DNA from: an uncultured Collinsella sp.
GTDB taxonomy: Bacteria > Actinomycetota > Coriobacteriia > Coriobacteriales > Coriobacteriaceae
Reading direction: 5' to 3'
Assembly (NCBI GenBank): GCA_900757385.1
Contig: CAAENO010000218.1
Location: 21,183-85,182 of the forward strand
DNA: 64,000 bases
The notes below the pieces were generated by a model. The model was not told the DNA's origin. It saw only the letters and a program-made list of their open reading frames with translations, and did no database searches. Both the position numbers and the translations under genes were made by a program. This document shows, one piece after another, positions 7,569 through 15,193 of the stretch (the stretch's first letter is position 1; every line of letters begins with the position of its first letter).

Positions 7569-8447
7569 TTAAAGATTCATGTTGCCGTGGATGTAGGGGG
7601 TGACCTCGGGGGAGATATGGCCGCAGCCTAGGTTACGCAGGGCAGATTCGATGGCGGCGGGAAGTGGGGCCTTGCCCTCGTCGTTGACCGCGGTGCTGCC
7701 GAGGGCGGCGATCTTGGCGACGTCTGCCGGCGCGGCCTCGATATGCATGCAGCCGCCGACGAGGCGTGCGCGGACCTGGTCCAGGCCAAGGTCGTGCAGG
7801 TAGTCCTCACAGGCGCGGATTACATCGACCTTCTCGCGCGTGAGCTCCTCGCCCGTGGGAATGCGCGTGGCCAAGCAGGCGCCTGCCGGCAGGTTCCAGA
7901 CGGGATAGCCCCATGCGCGCAGCAGCTCGCGCTCTTCGTCCTTGGTAAAGCCGACCTCCATAAGGGGTGAGCGTACACCGAGCTCTTGTGCCGCACGCAT
8001 GCCGGGGCGGTAGTCACCGCGATCGCTTGCATTGCTGCCATCGATGACGGTGGGAAAGCCTAGCGACTTGGCGTGGTTGACGATGGCGGTGAAGCCGGCG
8101 CGCTTGCAGTGGTAGCAGCGGTCAGCATCGTTGCAGGCTACCTGGGGAAGTTGCAGCTGGTCGACCGAAAGATTGAGCACGGGGAGCTTAAAATGCGGCC
8201 CCTCATCGGTTTGTCCGTCAACGGACCGCTCAAACGAAGCCTGCTCGGGTGTGCCGATGAGCGGCGTGGTGAGGTGGACGAGAAGCGTGTCGGCAGGCAT
8301 GATACGGGCGCAGACCGCAGCCAAAAAGCTGCTGTCGACGCCGCCGGAAAAGCCGATGGCGACGCGTCCATATGCCAAAAGCAGCTGCTCGAGCGCTGCG
8401 AGTTTGTCCTGAAGCTCCTCTGCAGGTGCGGTGGTGTCTGAAAACAT
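7569..8447 (-). CDS. larE: LarE-type ATP-dependent sulfur transferase
   Basis: This 292-residue PP-loop enzyme has GFSGGVDSS (residues 32-40), the ATP pyrophosphatase loop. LarE inserts sulfur into the nickel-pincer nucleotide cofactor of lactate racemase and related enzymes. Three cysteines, Cys111 and Cys114 (DRCYHCKRAG) and Cys191 (GACLATRIPTG), match the three-cysteine LarE class thought to hold a 4Fe-4S cluster, in contrast to the single-cysteine sacrificial class. No larA, larB or larC is in this window, so a different PP-loop role remains possible. It is divergent from the HAD gene at 8615. An identical copy lies at 34372-35250. Confidence 0.85.
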   Translation of the reverse strand: MFSDTTAPAEELQDKLAALEQLLLAYGRVAIGFSGGVDSSFLAAVCARIMPADTLLVHLTTPLIGTPEQASFERSVDGQTDEGPHFKLPVLNLSVDQLQLPQVACNDADRCYHCKRAGFTAIVNHAKSLGFPTVIDGSNASDRGDYRPGMRAAQELGVRSPLMEVGFTKDEERELLRAWGYPVWNLPAGACLATRIPTGEELTREKVDVIRACEDYLHDLGLDQVRARLVGGCMHIEAAPADVAKIAALGSTAVNDEGKAPLPAAIESALRNLGCGHISPEVTPYIHGNMNL

Positions 8448-8544
8448 GAAACGATCCTTGCCATTGAGTACTCGGTCGAAAACTATAATCCTACCGGGCT
8501 GCTTGTCATAAGATTTCTACCTATGTAACGAAAGTGCAATATGC

Positions 8545-8559
8545 TATATACGTTATATA
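8545..8559 (+). promoter_or_regulatory. Conserved TATATA-CGT-TATATA element upstream of the second HAD gene
   Basis: The same 15-base element as at 4652-4666 lies between divergent larE and the HAD gene. It is retained after duplication, which suggests a regulator-binding or core promoter role. Confidence 0.5.
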
Positions 8560-8614
8560 CAAGTTTGTAAAGTGCGGTAGAGTGGCAGTAATGCAATCCG
8601 GTGAGGGGACCGAT

Positions 8615-9265
8615 ATGATCAAGGCTGTTATTTTTGACATGGACGGAACGCTGGTCGATACCGAGCGTCTGGGCATCAAGGCATGGAAAGCGCCCGCTGC
8701 TGAGCTGGGTGTCGCGATTGATGATACGCTGATTCATCAGTTTATCGGTCGTACGCTGCCCGATGTCATGGACATCCTTGAGGCACATTACGGCAGTAGA
8801 GAAACCGCTGTGGCGATCTATCATCGCCACAAGGAGATTCGCGACGAGATGGTCAAGACCGAGCTGGAGCTTAAGGCCGGCGCCGCCGAGTGCCTAGACG
8901 AGCTGCTGGCTGCGGGCTATCACGTGGGTCTAGCGACGTCGTCGCGCCTCGTTACGGCCGAGCGCAACCTTAAGATGGTCGGTCTTTTTGACAAGTTTGA
9001 AACGGTAACGTGTGGCGAGGACGTCGTGCACGGCAAGCCCGACCCCGAGATGTATCTGCTCGCCTGCGAGCGCGCGGGCTTTGCCCCCGAGGAGTGCGCC
9101 GTGGTCGAGGATTCCCGCAACGGCTGCGTCTCGGGCATCACGGCCGGCTGCCACGTCTTTGCCGTTCCCGACATCGTGCCGCTGCCGCAGGACGTGGTGG
9201 ATGGCTGCGAGGTCGTGCTCGATACGCTGTTCGACCTGACGGCGGCGGTCAAGGCCGTGCGCTAG
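8615..9265 (+). CDS. HAD-superfamily phosphatase, beta-phosphoglucomutase-like (paralogue 2)
   Basis: This 216-residue paralogue of the protein at 4721-5371 carries the same four HAD motifs (FDMDGT, ATSS, GKPDPE, VVEDSRNG). ATG 8615 is chosen over an in-frame codon at 8534 because it aligns with the first residue of the paralogue and follows GAGGGGACC. Differences cluster in residues 18-80, the cap domain. Substrate unknown. An identical copy lies at 33554-34204. Confidence 0.85.
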   Translation: MIKAVIFDMDGTLVDTERLGIKAWKAPAAELGVAIDDTLIHQFIGRTLPDVMDILEAHYGSRETAVAIYHRHKEIRDEMVKTELELKAGAAECLDELLAAGYHVGLATSSRLVTAERNLKMVGLFDKFETVTCGEDVVHGKPDPEMYLLACERAGFAPEECAVVEDSRNGCVSGITAGCHVFAVPDIVPLPQDVVDGCEVVLDTLFDLTAAVKAVR

Positions 9266-9352
9266 CGTTTGCACGCGAGTCGCCATGCCCCGCGCCCGAT
9301 CCCGCAGGACGGTGACGGTAACGGCGCCTGCGTGGAGGCGCTGACGCAGTCA

Positions 9353-9399
9353 GCCCCTCTTATCACGCCAAGATTGCTGTTTTGGCCGATAAGAGGGGC
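9353..9399. repeat. Hairpin, 12-bp perfect stem
   Basis: GCCCCTCTTATC (9353-9364) pairs with 9388-9399, with CCAA/TTGG inside. It lies between the convergent HAD and AAA genes and may end both transcripts. The mirror is at 33420-33466. Confidence 0.6.
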
Positions 9400-9466
9400 A
9401 TTGTGCTTTAAGCGACTGGGGCTGCGGCCTTGGTAAGGAGCTGGCGGAGGGTTATGACGTTACAAG

Positions 9467-10672
9467 TTACTCCAGGAGCCAGTCGATCACGTTGCGCTTG
9501 CGGACTCCTTCGTAGTTCGCAAGCGCAAACAGCGTGTCGAGCGTAAGAAGCGTCTTGGGGTAGTTGTCTCGGACTTTCTTAAAGGGGGCCAACTCTCGAT
9601 CGAGGGTAGTTTCGTCGAGCGTTGTGGCTGAAACCTGAAAATAGGCTGTCTCGTCTGACTTTAGGGCAACAAAATCAATTTCCCCGCCGTCGATATCGCC
9701 CACGTAGACGTCGTATCCACGGCGTAGGAGCTCGAGATAAACAACATTTTCGAGGATATGACCGATATCGCTGCTTTGGGTTTTGACGAGAGCGCCTCTA
9801 AGTCCAAGGTCAACGGCGTAGTATTTGCCGTTTGTTGAAAGAAGCTGCCGACCGCGCACGTTATAGCGCGGAGCAAAGTACAGCACAAGGCTGTCTGTTA
9901 AGCCTTTGAGGTACTTGGCTACGGTTTTCTGGTCGGTTTTGTTGCCGTTGGACGAGAGCGTGTCGGAGATTTTTTTAATCGAGATCCGGTTTCCAATGCT
10001 ATGGAGTAGGAACTTGGTGATATCGCGCAGGGTCGGGACGTCCGAGACCTTCAGGCGTTCGATAACGTCGCGTATGACGATGGTATCGTAGAGGCTCATA
10101 AGATAATCGCGCGCCTGGGGTCCCTGAATACCCGTCTCGGCGATAAAGGGAAAAGAGCCCCTGGTTATGTACTCGTCAAACAACTGGGCGGGAGCCTTTC
10201 CGTCATTGGTTTTTGCCGAGCAAAACTCTTTAAAGGATAGGGGCAGCATCTTGAGCTCTACGTAGCGGCCGGAGAGCAAAGTTGCCAGCTCGCTCGAGAG
10301 CAGATAAGCGTTGGAACCGGTTATGTGGAGGTCGACATTGTCCTTGATAAAAAGACTGTCGACGGCTTTTTCGAAATGCTCGACGTGCTGTATCTCGTCC
10401 AGAAAAACGTAGTTCATCTTATCGGGGACGAGTCTGGCGGAAATGTAGTCGTAGAGCGCTCTATACGACGTAAGCGACTCGAACTCCAGGTCTTCAAAGT
10501 TGAGGGATATAACCTGGTCGCCTGTGATTCCATGATCGCGCAGGTAGCTACGGTAGATTTCGAATAGCTTTGATTTGCCGGACCTTCGCACGCCCGAAAC
10601 GACCTTGATGACGTGTGAGTCTTTCCACGAAATGAGCCAGTCGAGGTACTGTTTGCGATCAATCAGATTCAT
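9467..10672 (-). CDS. AAA ATPase with C-terminal DUF4143 domain
   Basis: This 401-residue protein has a P-loop GVRRSGKS at residues 27-34, a Walker B-type YVFLDEIQH near residue 90 and a C-terminal DUF4143 region with ILENVVYLELLRRGYDVY and GGEIDFVA, which resembles a PD-(D/E)xK nuclease core. These AAA_14/DUF4143 proteins are common accessory genes of unknown function. The gene is single, its upstream region (10680-10800) is strikingly A/T-rich, and its A/T content is higher than that of its neighbours, consistent with acquisition. An identical copy lies at 32147-33352. Confidence 0.85.
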   Translation of the reverse strand: MNLIDRKQYLDWLISWKDSHVIKVVSGVRRSGKSKLFEIYRSYLRDHGITGDQVISLNFEDLEFESLTSYRALYDYISARLVPDKMNYVFLDEIQHVEHFEKAVDSLFIKDNVDLHITGSNAYLLSSELATLLSGRYVELKMLPLSFKEFCSAKTNDGKAPAQLFDEYITRGSFPFIAETGIQGPQARDYLMSLYDTIVIRDVIERLKVSDVPTLRDITKFLLHSIGNRISIKKISDTLSSNGNKTDQKTVAKYLKGLTDSLVLYFAPRYNVRGRQLLSTNGKYYAVDLGLRGALVKTQSSDIGHILENVVYLELLRRGYDVYVGDIDGGEIDFVALKSDETAYFQVSATTLDETTLDRELAPFKKVRDNYPKTLLTLDTLFALANYEGVRKRNVIDWLLE

Positions 10673-10844
10673 GAAACCCCTTTCTTGGCGAGAAAAAACT
10701 GGAGCAAAATCAATACTTATAGGAAATATCTAAAAATATGGAATTGAGTCTATTTTAACAAAAAAGCTAATGAAAAATGGATTACATTCCATAAATATCC
10801 GTAGCCGCAGGTCCGGCTAAATGGGGAAGGCCCGTGGGGCCAGC

Positions 10845-10885
10845 AAAAACGCCGCAGCGGGGCTGTTCCCGTTGCGGCGTTTTTT
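10845..10885 (-). terminator. Bidirectional Rho-independent terminator of lacI
   Basis: AAAAACGCCGCA (10845-10856) pairs with TGCGGCGTTTTT (10873-10884), with CGGG/CCCG inside. It starts directly after the lacI stop and carries T runs on both strands. The mirror is at 31934-31974. Confidence 0.8.
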
Positions 10886-10886
10886 G

Positions 10887-12020
10887 TTACAGGTAGGCGC
10901 CCAGGTTGATGTCGGTTATTGGGGCCGCGGATGGGCCCGTCGGGTGCTGCTCGGCCTTTTGGGTGCTCATACGTTCGAGCAAGAAGGGGCGCACGAGCTC
11001 CTGACGGTTAATGTCCTCGGTGGCCGTGACCGTGGTGACGGTACGCGCGGCGGAGCCGATGCGGACTCGTTTGGTCTTGGCGGTAGGTTTATCCTCGATT
11101 TGTTCCATGAGCAGCTGCACGCCCTTGCGGCCGATCTCGTAGCCCGGTGGTGCTACCGTGGTGAGGGGGACCGATCCGCTCCAGGCAAGCGGGTTGCCAT
11201 CGCAGCCGGCAACAAGAATCTGGCCGGGGACGGAAATGCCCTTGTCGACCAGCGCCGAGATAACGCCCGAGGCCAATACGTCGGTCAGGCCGATGACAAA
11301 ATCGGGGCGCTCGTCAGCAGGGCGCTCGGCAATCTGGGCGCCGATGCTGTAGCCGTCGGCAGCGGTATTCCATTCGCCGGCGTCGATGACTTCGATCTTG
11401 ATATCGGGGTGCAGGGCAAGGGCCTTGTGGATGCCAAGTACGCGCAGGGTGAGCTGCATAAATGCCGCTCTGCCCACAACGGTGATATGGCGTGCGCCAC
11501 GGGCAACGGCGAGCTCGGCGATAATGCGCCCCTGCGCCTCGTTGTCGGCGGCCACGTAGTAACCGGGTTCGGAACAGTGGATGTCCAGATGGACGATCGG
11601 CACGGGCATCTTGGTCATAGCGGGGTGCCAGTCGGGGGACGCCATGGGCTGAACCATGACGCCGGACATCTGCGTGCCCATAAAGTAGCGCAGGTAATGG
11701 TCCTGGAGAATGCCGTCGTTATCGGCGTTGGCGATGAGCAGGTCGTAACCGTGCTTGCGGGCCTCGTTATGGGCGCCGCTGGCAATTTGGAGCGAGAAGC
11801 CGTGATCGAGACGGGGGAGGACCAGGCCAAAGGACTTGGTGGTGCCGCCTGCGAGCTGACGGGCACTTTGGTTGGGCAGGTAGCCAAGGCGATTGATGGT
11901 CTCGTTGATGAGCTTGAGGGTCTCGGGGCGCAGCTTTTCGGGATGGTTGAGCGCGTTGGAAACCGTGCCCAACGAAACCCCGGCCTCGCGCGCGACGTCG
12001 CTGATTTTTACCTTTGCCAT
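10887..12020 (-). CDS. LacI-family transcriptional regulator
   Basis: The N-terminal helix-turn-helix KISDVAREAGVSLGTVSNALN is followed by the hinge with LGYLPNQSARQLAGG and a periplasmic-binding-protein-like effector domain. The start at 12020 (M-A-K-V-K-I-S-D) gives 377 residues and has AAAGGGG upstream; a longer frame from 12065 has no better signal. The C-terminus is longer than usual, ending with a roughly 30-residue tail. It stands alone between an ATPase and glmS, so its target may be distant. Effector unknown. An identical copy lies at 30799-31932. Confidence 0.9.
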   Translation of the reverse strand: MAKVKISDVAREAGVSLGTVSNALNHPEKLRPETLKLINETINRLGYLPNQSARQLAGGTTKSFGLVLPRLDHGFSLQIASGAHNEARKHGYDLLIANADNDGILQDHYLRYFMGTQMSGVMVQPMASPDWHPAMTKMPVPIVHLDIHCSEPGYYVAADNEAQGRIIAELAVARGARHITVVGRAAFMQLTLRVLGIHKALALHPDIKIEVIDAGEWNTAADGYSIGAQIAERPADERPDFVIGLTDVLASGVISALVDKGISVPGQILVAGCDGNPLAWSGSVPLTTVAPPGYEIGRKGVQLLMEQIEDKPTAKTKRVRIGSAARTVTTVTATEDINRQELVRPFLLERMSTQKAEQHPTGPSAAPITDINLGAYL

Positions 12021-12086
12021 AGCGGCCCCTTTGATGCGTTTCAAGTACAAGCCAGATTGTAGCATCGCCCGCCCCTAGGGTGTCAA

Positions 12087-12136
12087 AACCTGCCAATTAG
12101 GGGCAGGTTTATTTTGGTAGGTTTTATCTGGGCAAA
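12087..12136. repeat. 49-bp dispersed intergenic repeat, copy 4 (reverse orientation)
   Basis: It begins AACCTGCCAATTAGGGGCAG and ends GGTTTTATCTGGGCAAA, so it is inverted relative to the other four. It lies in the 317-base gap between lacI and glmS. Confidence 0.85.
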
Positions 12137-12143
12137 CGCTGGA

Positions 12144-12190
12144 GCCCAAACCACCACAAAGGTGCCTGTCCCCATCGTGGTGGTTTGGGC
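12144..12190. repeat. Hairpin, 14-bp perfect stem, loop with CCTGTCCCC
   Basis: Bases 12144-12157 (GCCCAAACCACCAC) pair with 12177-12190. The loop contains GTGCCTGTCCCC, the shared GGGGACAG core on the other strand. The mirror is at 30629-30675. Confidence 0.65.
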
Positions 12191-12203
12191 ATGTGTGCAT
12201 CGA

Positions 12204-12236
12204 GTGGTATCTAAGTTGAGATACCACATCTGGTAT
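12204..12236 (+). promoter_or_regulatory. Three alternating TGGTAT/ATACCA half-sites upstream of glmS
   Basis: GTGGTATCT (12204-12212) and AGATACCAC (12219-12227) form a perfect inverted repeat, and ATACCA (12221) also pairs with TGGTAT (12231). A candidate -10 box TACAAT is at 12258-12263. The pattern is typical of a GntR- or ROK-type operator, which would make sense for amino-sugar control of glmS. The regulator is not identified. Confidence 0.55.
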
Positions 12237-12337
12237 ATCAGCTTGCGCCTGCGTGAGTACAATACTCGAACGTTATGCGTCTCAGCGCCCCTTGTGCGTG
12301 GACGTCTTGCAGTCACGCGAACGAAGGGATTTATCTT

Positions 12338-14185
12338 ATGTGCGGAATCGTCGGCTACACCGGCTCTGATATTGCAAAGAACATCCTGGTCACGGGCCTC
12401 AAGCGTATGGAGTATCGCGGCTATGACTCCTCGGGCGTCGCGCTCGAGGTGGGCGAGGGCGCCGCGGCGCACCTCGACGTCATCCGCCGCGTGGGCAAGG
12501 TCGCGGGCCTAGAGAGCGAGCTTTCCAACATCGACAGCGACGCTACCTGCGGTATCGGCCACACCCGTTGGGCCACCCACGGCAAGCCCTCCGTCGTTAA
12601 CGCTCACCCCCACACCAGCTGCGACGGTCGTATCGCCATCGTCCACAACGGCATCATCGAGAACTTCGCCGAGCTGCGCGAAGAGCTGGAGGGCCGCGGC
12701 CATCACTTTAAGAGCGAGACCGATACCGAGGTCTTCGCGCATCTGATCGAAGAGGCTTATGTCGAGACGCACGACCTGATGGCCTCCGTGCGCGAGGCTT
12801 GCACCCACGTGGTCGGTGCCTATGGTCTGGCCGCCGTGTGCGCTGACGAGCCCGGCGTGATCGCCGTGGCCCGCAAGGATTCCCCGATCGTAGTCGGCGT
12901 GGGCGAAACCGGTTCCTATGTTGCTTCCGACGTGATCGCGCTCATCGACGCCACCCGCGATGTCGTGGTGCTCGAGGACGGTCAGTTTGCCAAGCTTACG
13001 CCCGCAGGCGTCGAGTACACCGACGAGGCCGGCAACGTTATCGAGCCCAAGGTCACCCACATCGACTGGGACCTGGACATGGCAGAAAAGGGCGGTTATC
13101 CCGACTTTATGCTCAAGGAAATCCACGAGCAGCCTCGCGTTGTGCGCGATACCCTGGTGGGCCGCATGACCCCCGCCGGCGAGCTCGATATCGACGAGCT
13201 GGGCCTTTCGCTCGAGGAGCTCAACGACATCGACCGTGTCTACGTGATCGCTTGCGGCACCAGCTACCACGCCGGACTCATTGCCAAGAATCTCATTGAG
13301 GGCTGGGCTCGCATCCCCACCGAGGTGGAGGCGGCCAGCGAGTTCCGCTATCGCAATCCCATCATCACGCCGACGACGCTTGTCGTTGCCGTGTCCCAGT
13401 CGGGCGAGACGGCCGACACCCTTGCCGCCATTCGCGACGCGCGCATCAAGGGTGCCAAGGTCTTCGGCATCACCAACGTGGTTGGTAGCCCCGTGGCGCG
13501 TGAGAGCGACGGCGTCATCTACACTAAGGCCAACAAGGAGATCGCGGTCGCCTCGACCAAGAGCTTCATCGGCCAGGTCGTGAGCCTTACGCTGCTGGCT
13601 TTGCTGTTGGCGCAGGTTAAGTACCGTCTGACCACCAAACAGGCGCGCATGCTGTTCCGCGAGCTTTCCGATACGGCCGAGCAGATCCAGTGGATTTTGG
13701 ATACCCAGACCGAGGCCGTTCATGAGGCCGCCCTGCTGTGCAAGGACGCGCAGTCCGCGCTGTTCGTGGGTCGCGGCATGGGTGCCGCTATTTCCTACGA
13801 GGGCGCGCTCAAGCTCAAAGAGGTCAGCTACCTGCACGCCGAGGCCTACGCCGCCGGCGAGATGAAGCACGGTCCCATCGCACTGATCGATCCGGGCTTC
13901 CCTGTCATCGCCGTGGCCACCAAGAGCGCCACCTACGACAAGACCGTGTCGAACCTTATGGAGTGCAAGGCGCGCGGCGCCAAGGTCATCGTCGTTGCCA
14001 CTGAGGGCGACGAGGAGATCAACAAGATCGCCGACTGCATCATCCGCGTGCCGGCAGTCCGCGACGTGTTCAGCCCCATCACGGCGAGCGTCCCGCTGCA
14101 GTTGCTCGCCCGCGAGGTGGCCATCCTGCGCGGTTGCGACGTTGACCAACCTCGCAACCTGGCGAAAAGCGTCACGGTCGAATAA
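12338..14185 (+). CDS. glmS: Glutamine--fructose-6-phosphate aminotransferase
   Basis: This 615-residue enzyme makes glucosamine-6-phosphate from fructose-6-phosphate and glutamine, the first step to UDP-GlcNAc and peptidoglycan. The start MCGIVGYTG puts the catalytic cysteine at position 2. The glutaminase domain shows GIGHTRWATHG, and two SIS domains follow with VSQSGETADT and GRGMGAAISYEGALKLKE. The end RNLAKSVTVE is the family C-terminus. ATG 12338 is chosen because the mature enzyme must begin with this cysteine. No glmS ribozyme is evident upstream; the region holds the half-site cluster at 12204. An identical copy lies at 28634-30481. Confidence 0.97.
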   Translation: MCGIVGYTGSDIAKNILVTGLKRMEYRGYDSSGVALEVGEGAAAHLDVIRRVGKVAGLESELSNIDSDATCGIGHTRWATHGKPSVVNAHPHTSCDGRIAIVHNGIIENFAELREELEGRGHHFKSETDTEVFAHLIEEAYVETHDLMASVREACTHVVGAYGLAAVCADEPGVIAVARKDSPIVVGVGETGSYVASDVIALIDATRDVVVLEDGQFAKLTPAGVEYTDEAGNVIEPKVTHIDWDLDMAEKGGYPDFMLKEIHEQPRVVRDTLVGRMTPAGELDIDELGLSLEELNDIDRVYVIACGTSYHAGLIAKNLIEGWARIPTEVEAASEFRYRNPIITPTTLVVAVSQSGETADTLAAIRDARIKGAKVFGITNVVGSPVARESDGVIYTKANKEIAVASTKSFIGQVVSLTLLALLLAQVKYRLTTKQARMLFRELSDTAEQIQWILDTQTEAVHEAALLCKDAQSALFVGRGMGAAISYEGALKLKEVSYLHAEAYAAGEMKHGPIALIDPGFPVIAVATKSATYDKTVSNLMECKARGAKVIVVATEGDEEINKIADCIIRVPAVRDVFSPITASVPLQLLAREVAILRGCDVDQPRNLAKSVTVE

Positions 14186-14212
14186 TTGTTGTTCCGCCGT
14201 TCTAGTGACCGA

Positions 14213-14242
14213 GGCCCGGCTCCGTTGCAGCGAAGCCGGGCC
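14213..14242 (+). terminator. Terminator of glmS
   Basis: GGCCCGGCT (14213-14221) pairs with AGCCGGGCC (14234-14242), followed by a T-rich stretch and repeat copy 5. The mirror is at 28577-28606. Confidence 0.75.
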
Positions 14243-14250
14243 TTGTTGCA

Positions 14251-14300
14251 TTTGCCCAGATAAAACCTGCCAAAATAAACCTGTCCCTTTTTGGCAGGTT
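14251..14300. repeat. 49-bp dispersed intergenic repeat, copy 5
   Basis: A consensus copy whose last TT forms part of the stop codon of the GntR gene that ends at 14299. It therefore abuts, and slightly enters, a coding region. Confidence 0.85.
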
Positions 14301-15000
14301 AGCGGAGCTTACTGGTCTCGAAGTACTCGGGGAACTGGTCCAGAACCTCGGTTTGGTTGCGGAACATCATGTGCAGGTGCTTGCTGACCAAAAAGCTCGC
14401 TTCGATGGGGTCGCGACCGGCGATAGCGCGGCGAATCTGCTTGTGCTCGTTCACGATGTCCTGATTGTCGAGAACCTGCGTGGCGGCGCGCAGCCAGCGG
14501 AAGCGCTCCAGGTCGGCATTGGTCTCTTCGAGCCACGACCAAACGGTGCTGCGACATGCGATGCTAAAAATCATGTGATGCATGAGGTTGTCGCTCAAAA
14601 AGAAGCCGATGCGATCCTCTTCGGCCATGGCCTTTTCCTGCAGTGCGATGGCTCGGTCGAGCTGCTCGATGCCTGCCGAGGTGGCACGGGCGCAGCACTC
14701 CACAATCACCTGCTTTTCCAAGTGCTCGCGAATGTAGCAGGCGCTCTCGGCAAGAGTGAGGTTGATGGGCGAGACATAGGTGCCGCTTTGGGGCACGGTA
14801 CGCACCAGGCCCTCTTGCGCCAGACGCACCAGCGCCTCGCGCACAGGGGTTCGCCCCATATCAAGGTCATCGCAAAGCTGCTTTACGCCCAGCTTTTCGC
14901 CCGGCTTGTAGTCCAGGTAGACGATTTTGCGTCGAATGGTGTGGTAGGACTGGTCCTGTAGGCTCGTTTCCTGCTCGCCGACGTGCATCGATTCTTCCAT
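14299..15000 (-). CDS. GntR-family regulator with FCD domain
   Basis: This 233-residue protein has a winged helix (GEKLGVKQLCDDLDMGRTPVREALVRL, about residues 30-57) and an all-helical FCD ligand domain with metal-binding-type histidines (DNLMHHMIF). The start at 15000 is chosen; a start at 15024 would add eight residues. It is divergent from the YeiH gene at 15194, so that gene is its likeliest target along with itself. Ligand unknown; FCD proteins often sense organic acids. An identical copy lies at 27819-28520. Confidence 0.88.
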   Translation of the reverse strand: MEESMHVGEQETSLQDQSYHTIRRKIVYLDYKPGEKLGVKQLCDDLDMGRTPVREALVRLAQEGLVRTVPQSGTYVSPINLTLAESACYIREHLEKQVIVECCARATSAGIEQLDRAIALQEKAMAEEDRIGFFLSDNLMHHMIFSIACRSTVWSWLEETNADLERFRWLRAATQVLDNQDIVNEHKQIRRAIAGRDPIEASFLVSKHLHMMFRNQTEVLDQFPEYFETSKLR

Positions 15001-15025
15001 AGTGCCTCGCAACCGTTCTATCACA

Positions 15026-15037
15026 CTGATATGTCAG
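15026..15037. promoter_or_regulatory. Candidate GntR operator CTGATATGTCAG
   Basis: A near-perfect 12-base inverted repeat 25 bases upstream of the GntR start, in the divergent region shared with yeiH. The position fits autoregulation. The mirror is at 27782-27793. Confidence 0.4.
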
Positions 15038-15193
15038 CTGTTAATTATGACGCGAATCAGCTCTCCACGGTGGGTAATTCGACTGTTGCCCGAGAACTAT
15101 TGCGGCATCTTGGTCTGTGTTTGCGCAAGGCTGCGCTCAATGTTGCCGTATCATAAGCCGTCGCAAACGTGAAATAGAAAGAAGGAATCCCAT

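Noticed and set aside
10821..12062. 413-codon plus-strand open frame
   Set aside because: Antisense to the LacI gene and overlapping its terminator. No ribosome site.
12021..12337. glmS ribozyme upstream of glmS
   Set aside because: I could not recognise the conserved ribozyme core. The gap is filled by the 49-bp repeat, a 14-bp hairpin and the half-site cluster.
12509..14251. 580-codon minus-strand open frame
   Set aside because: Antisense to glmS and running through its terminator.
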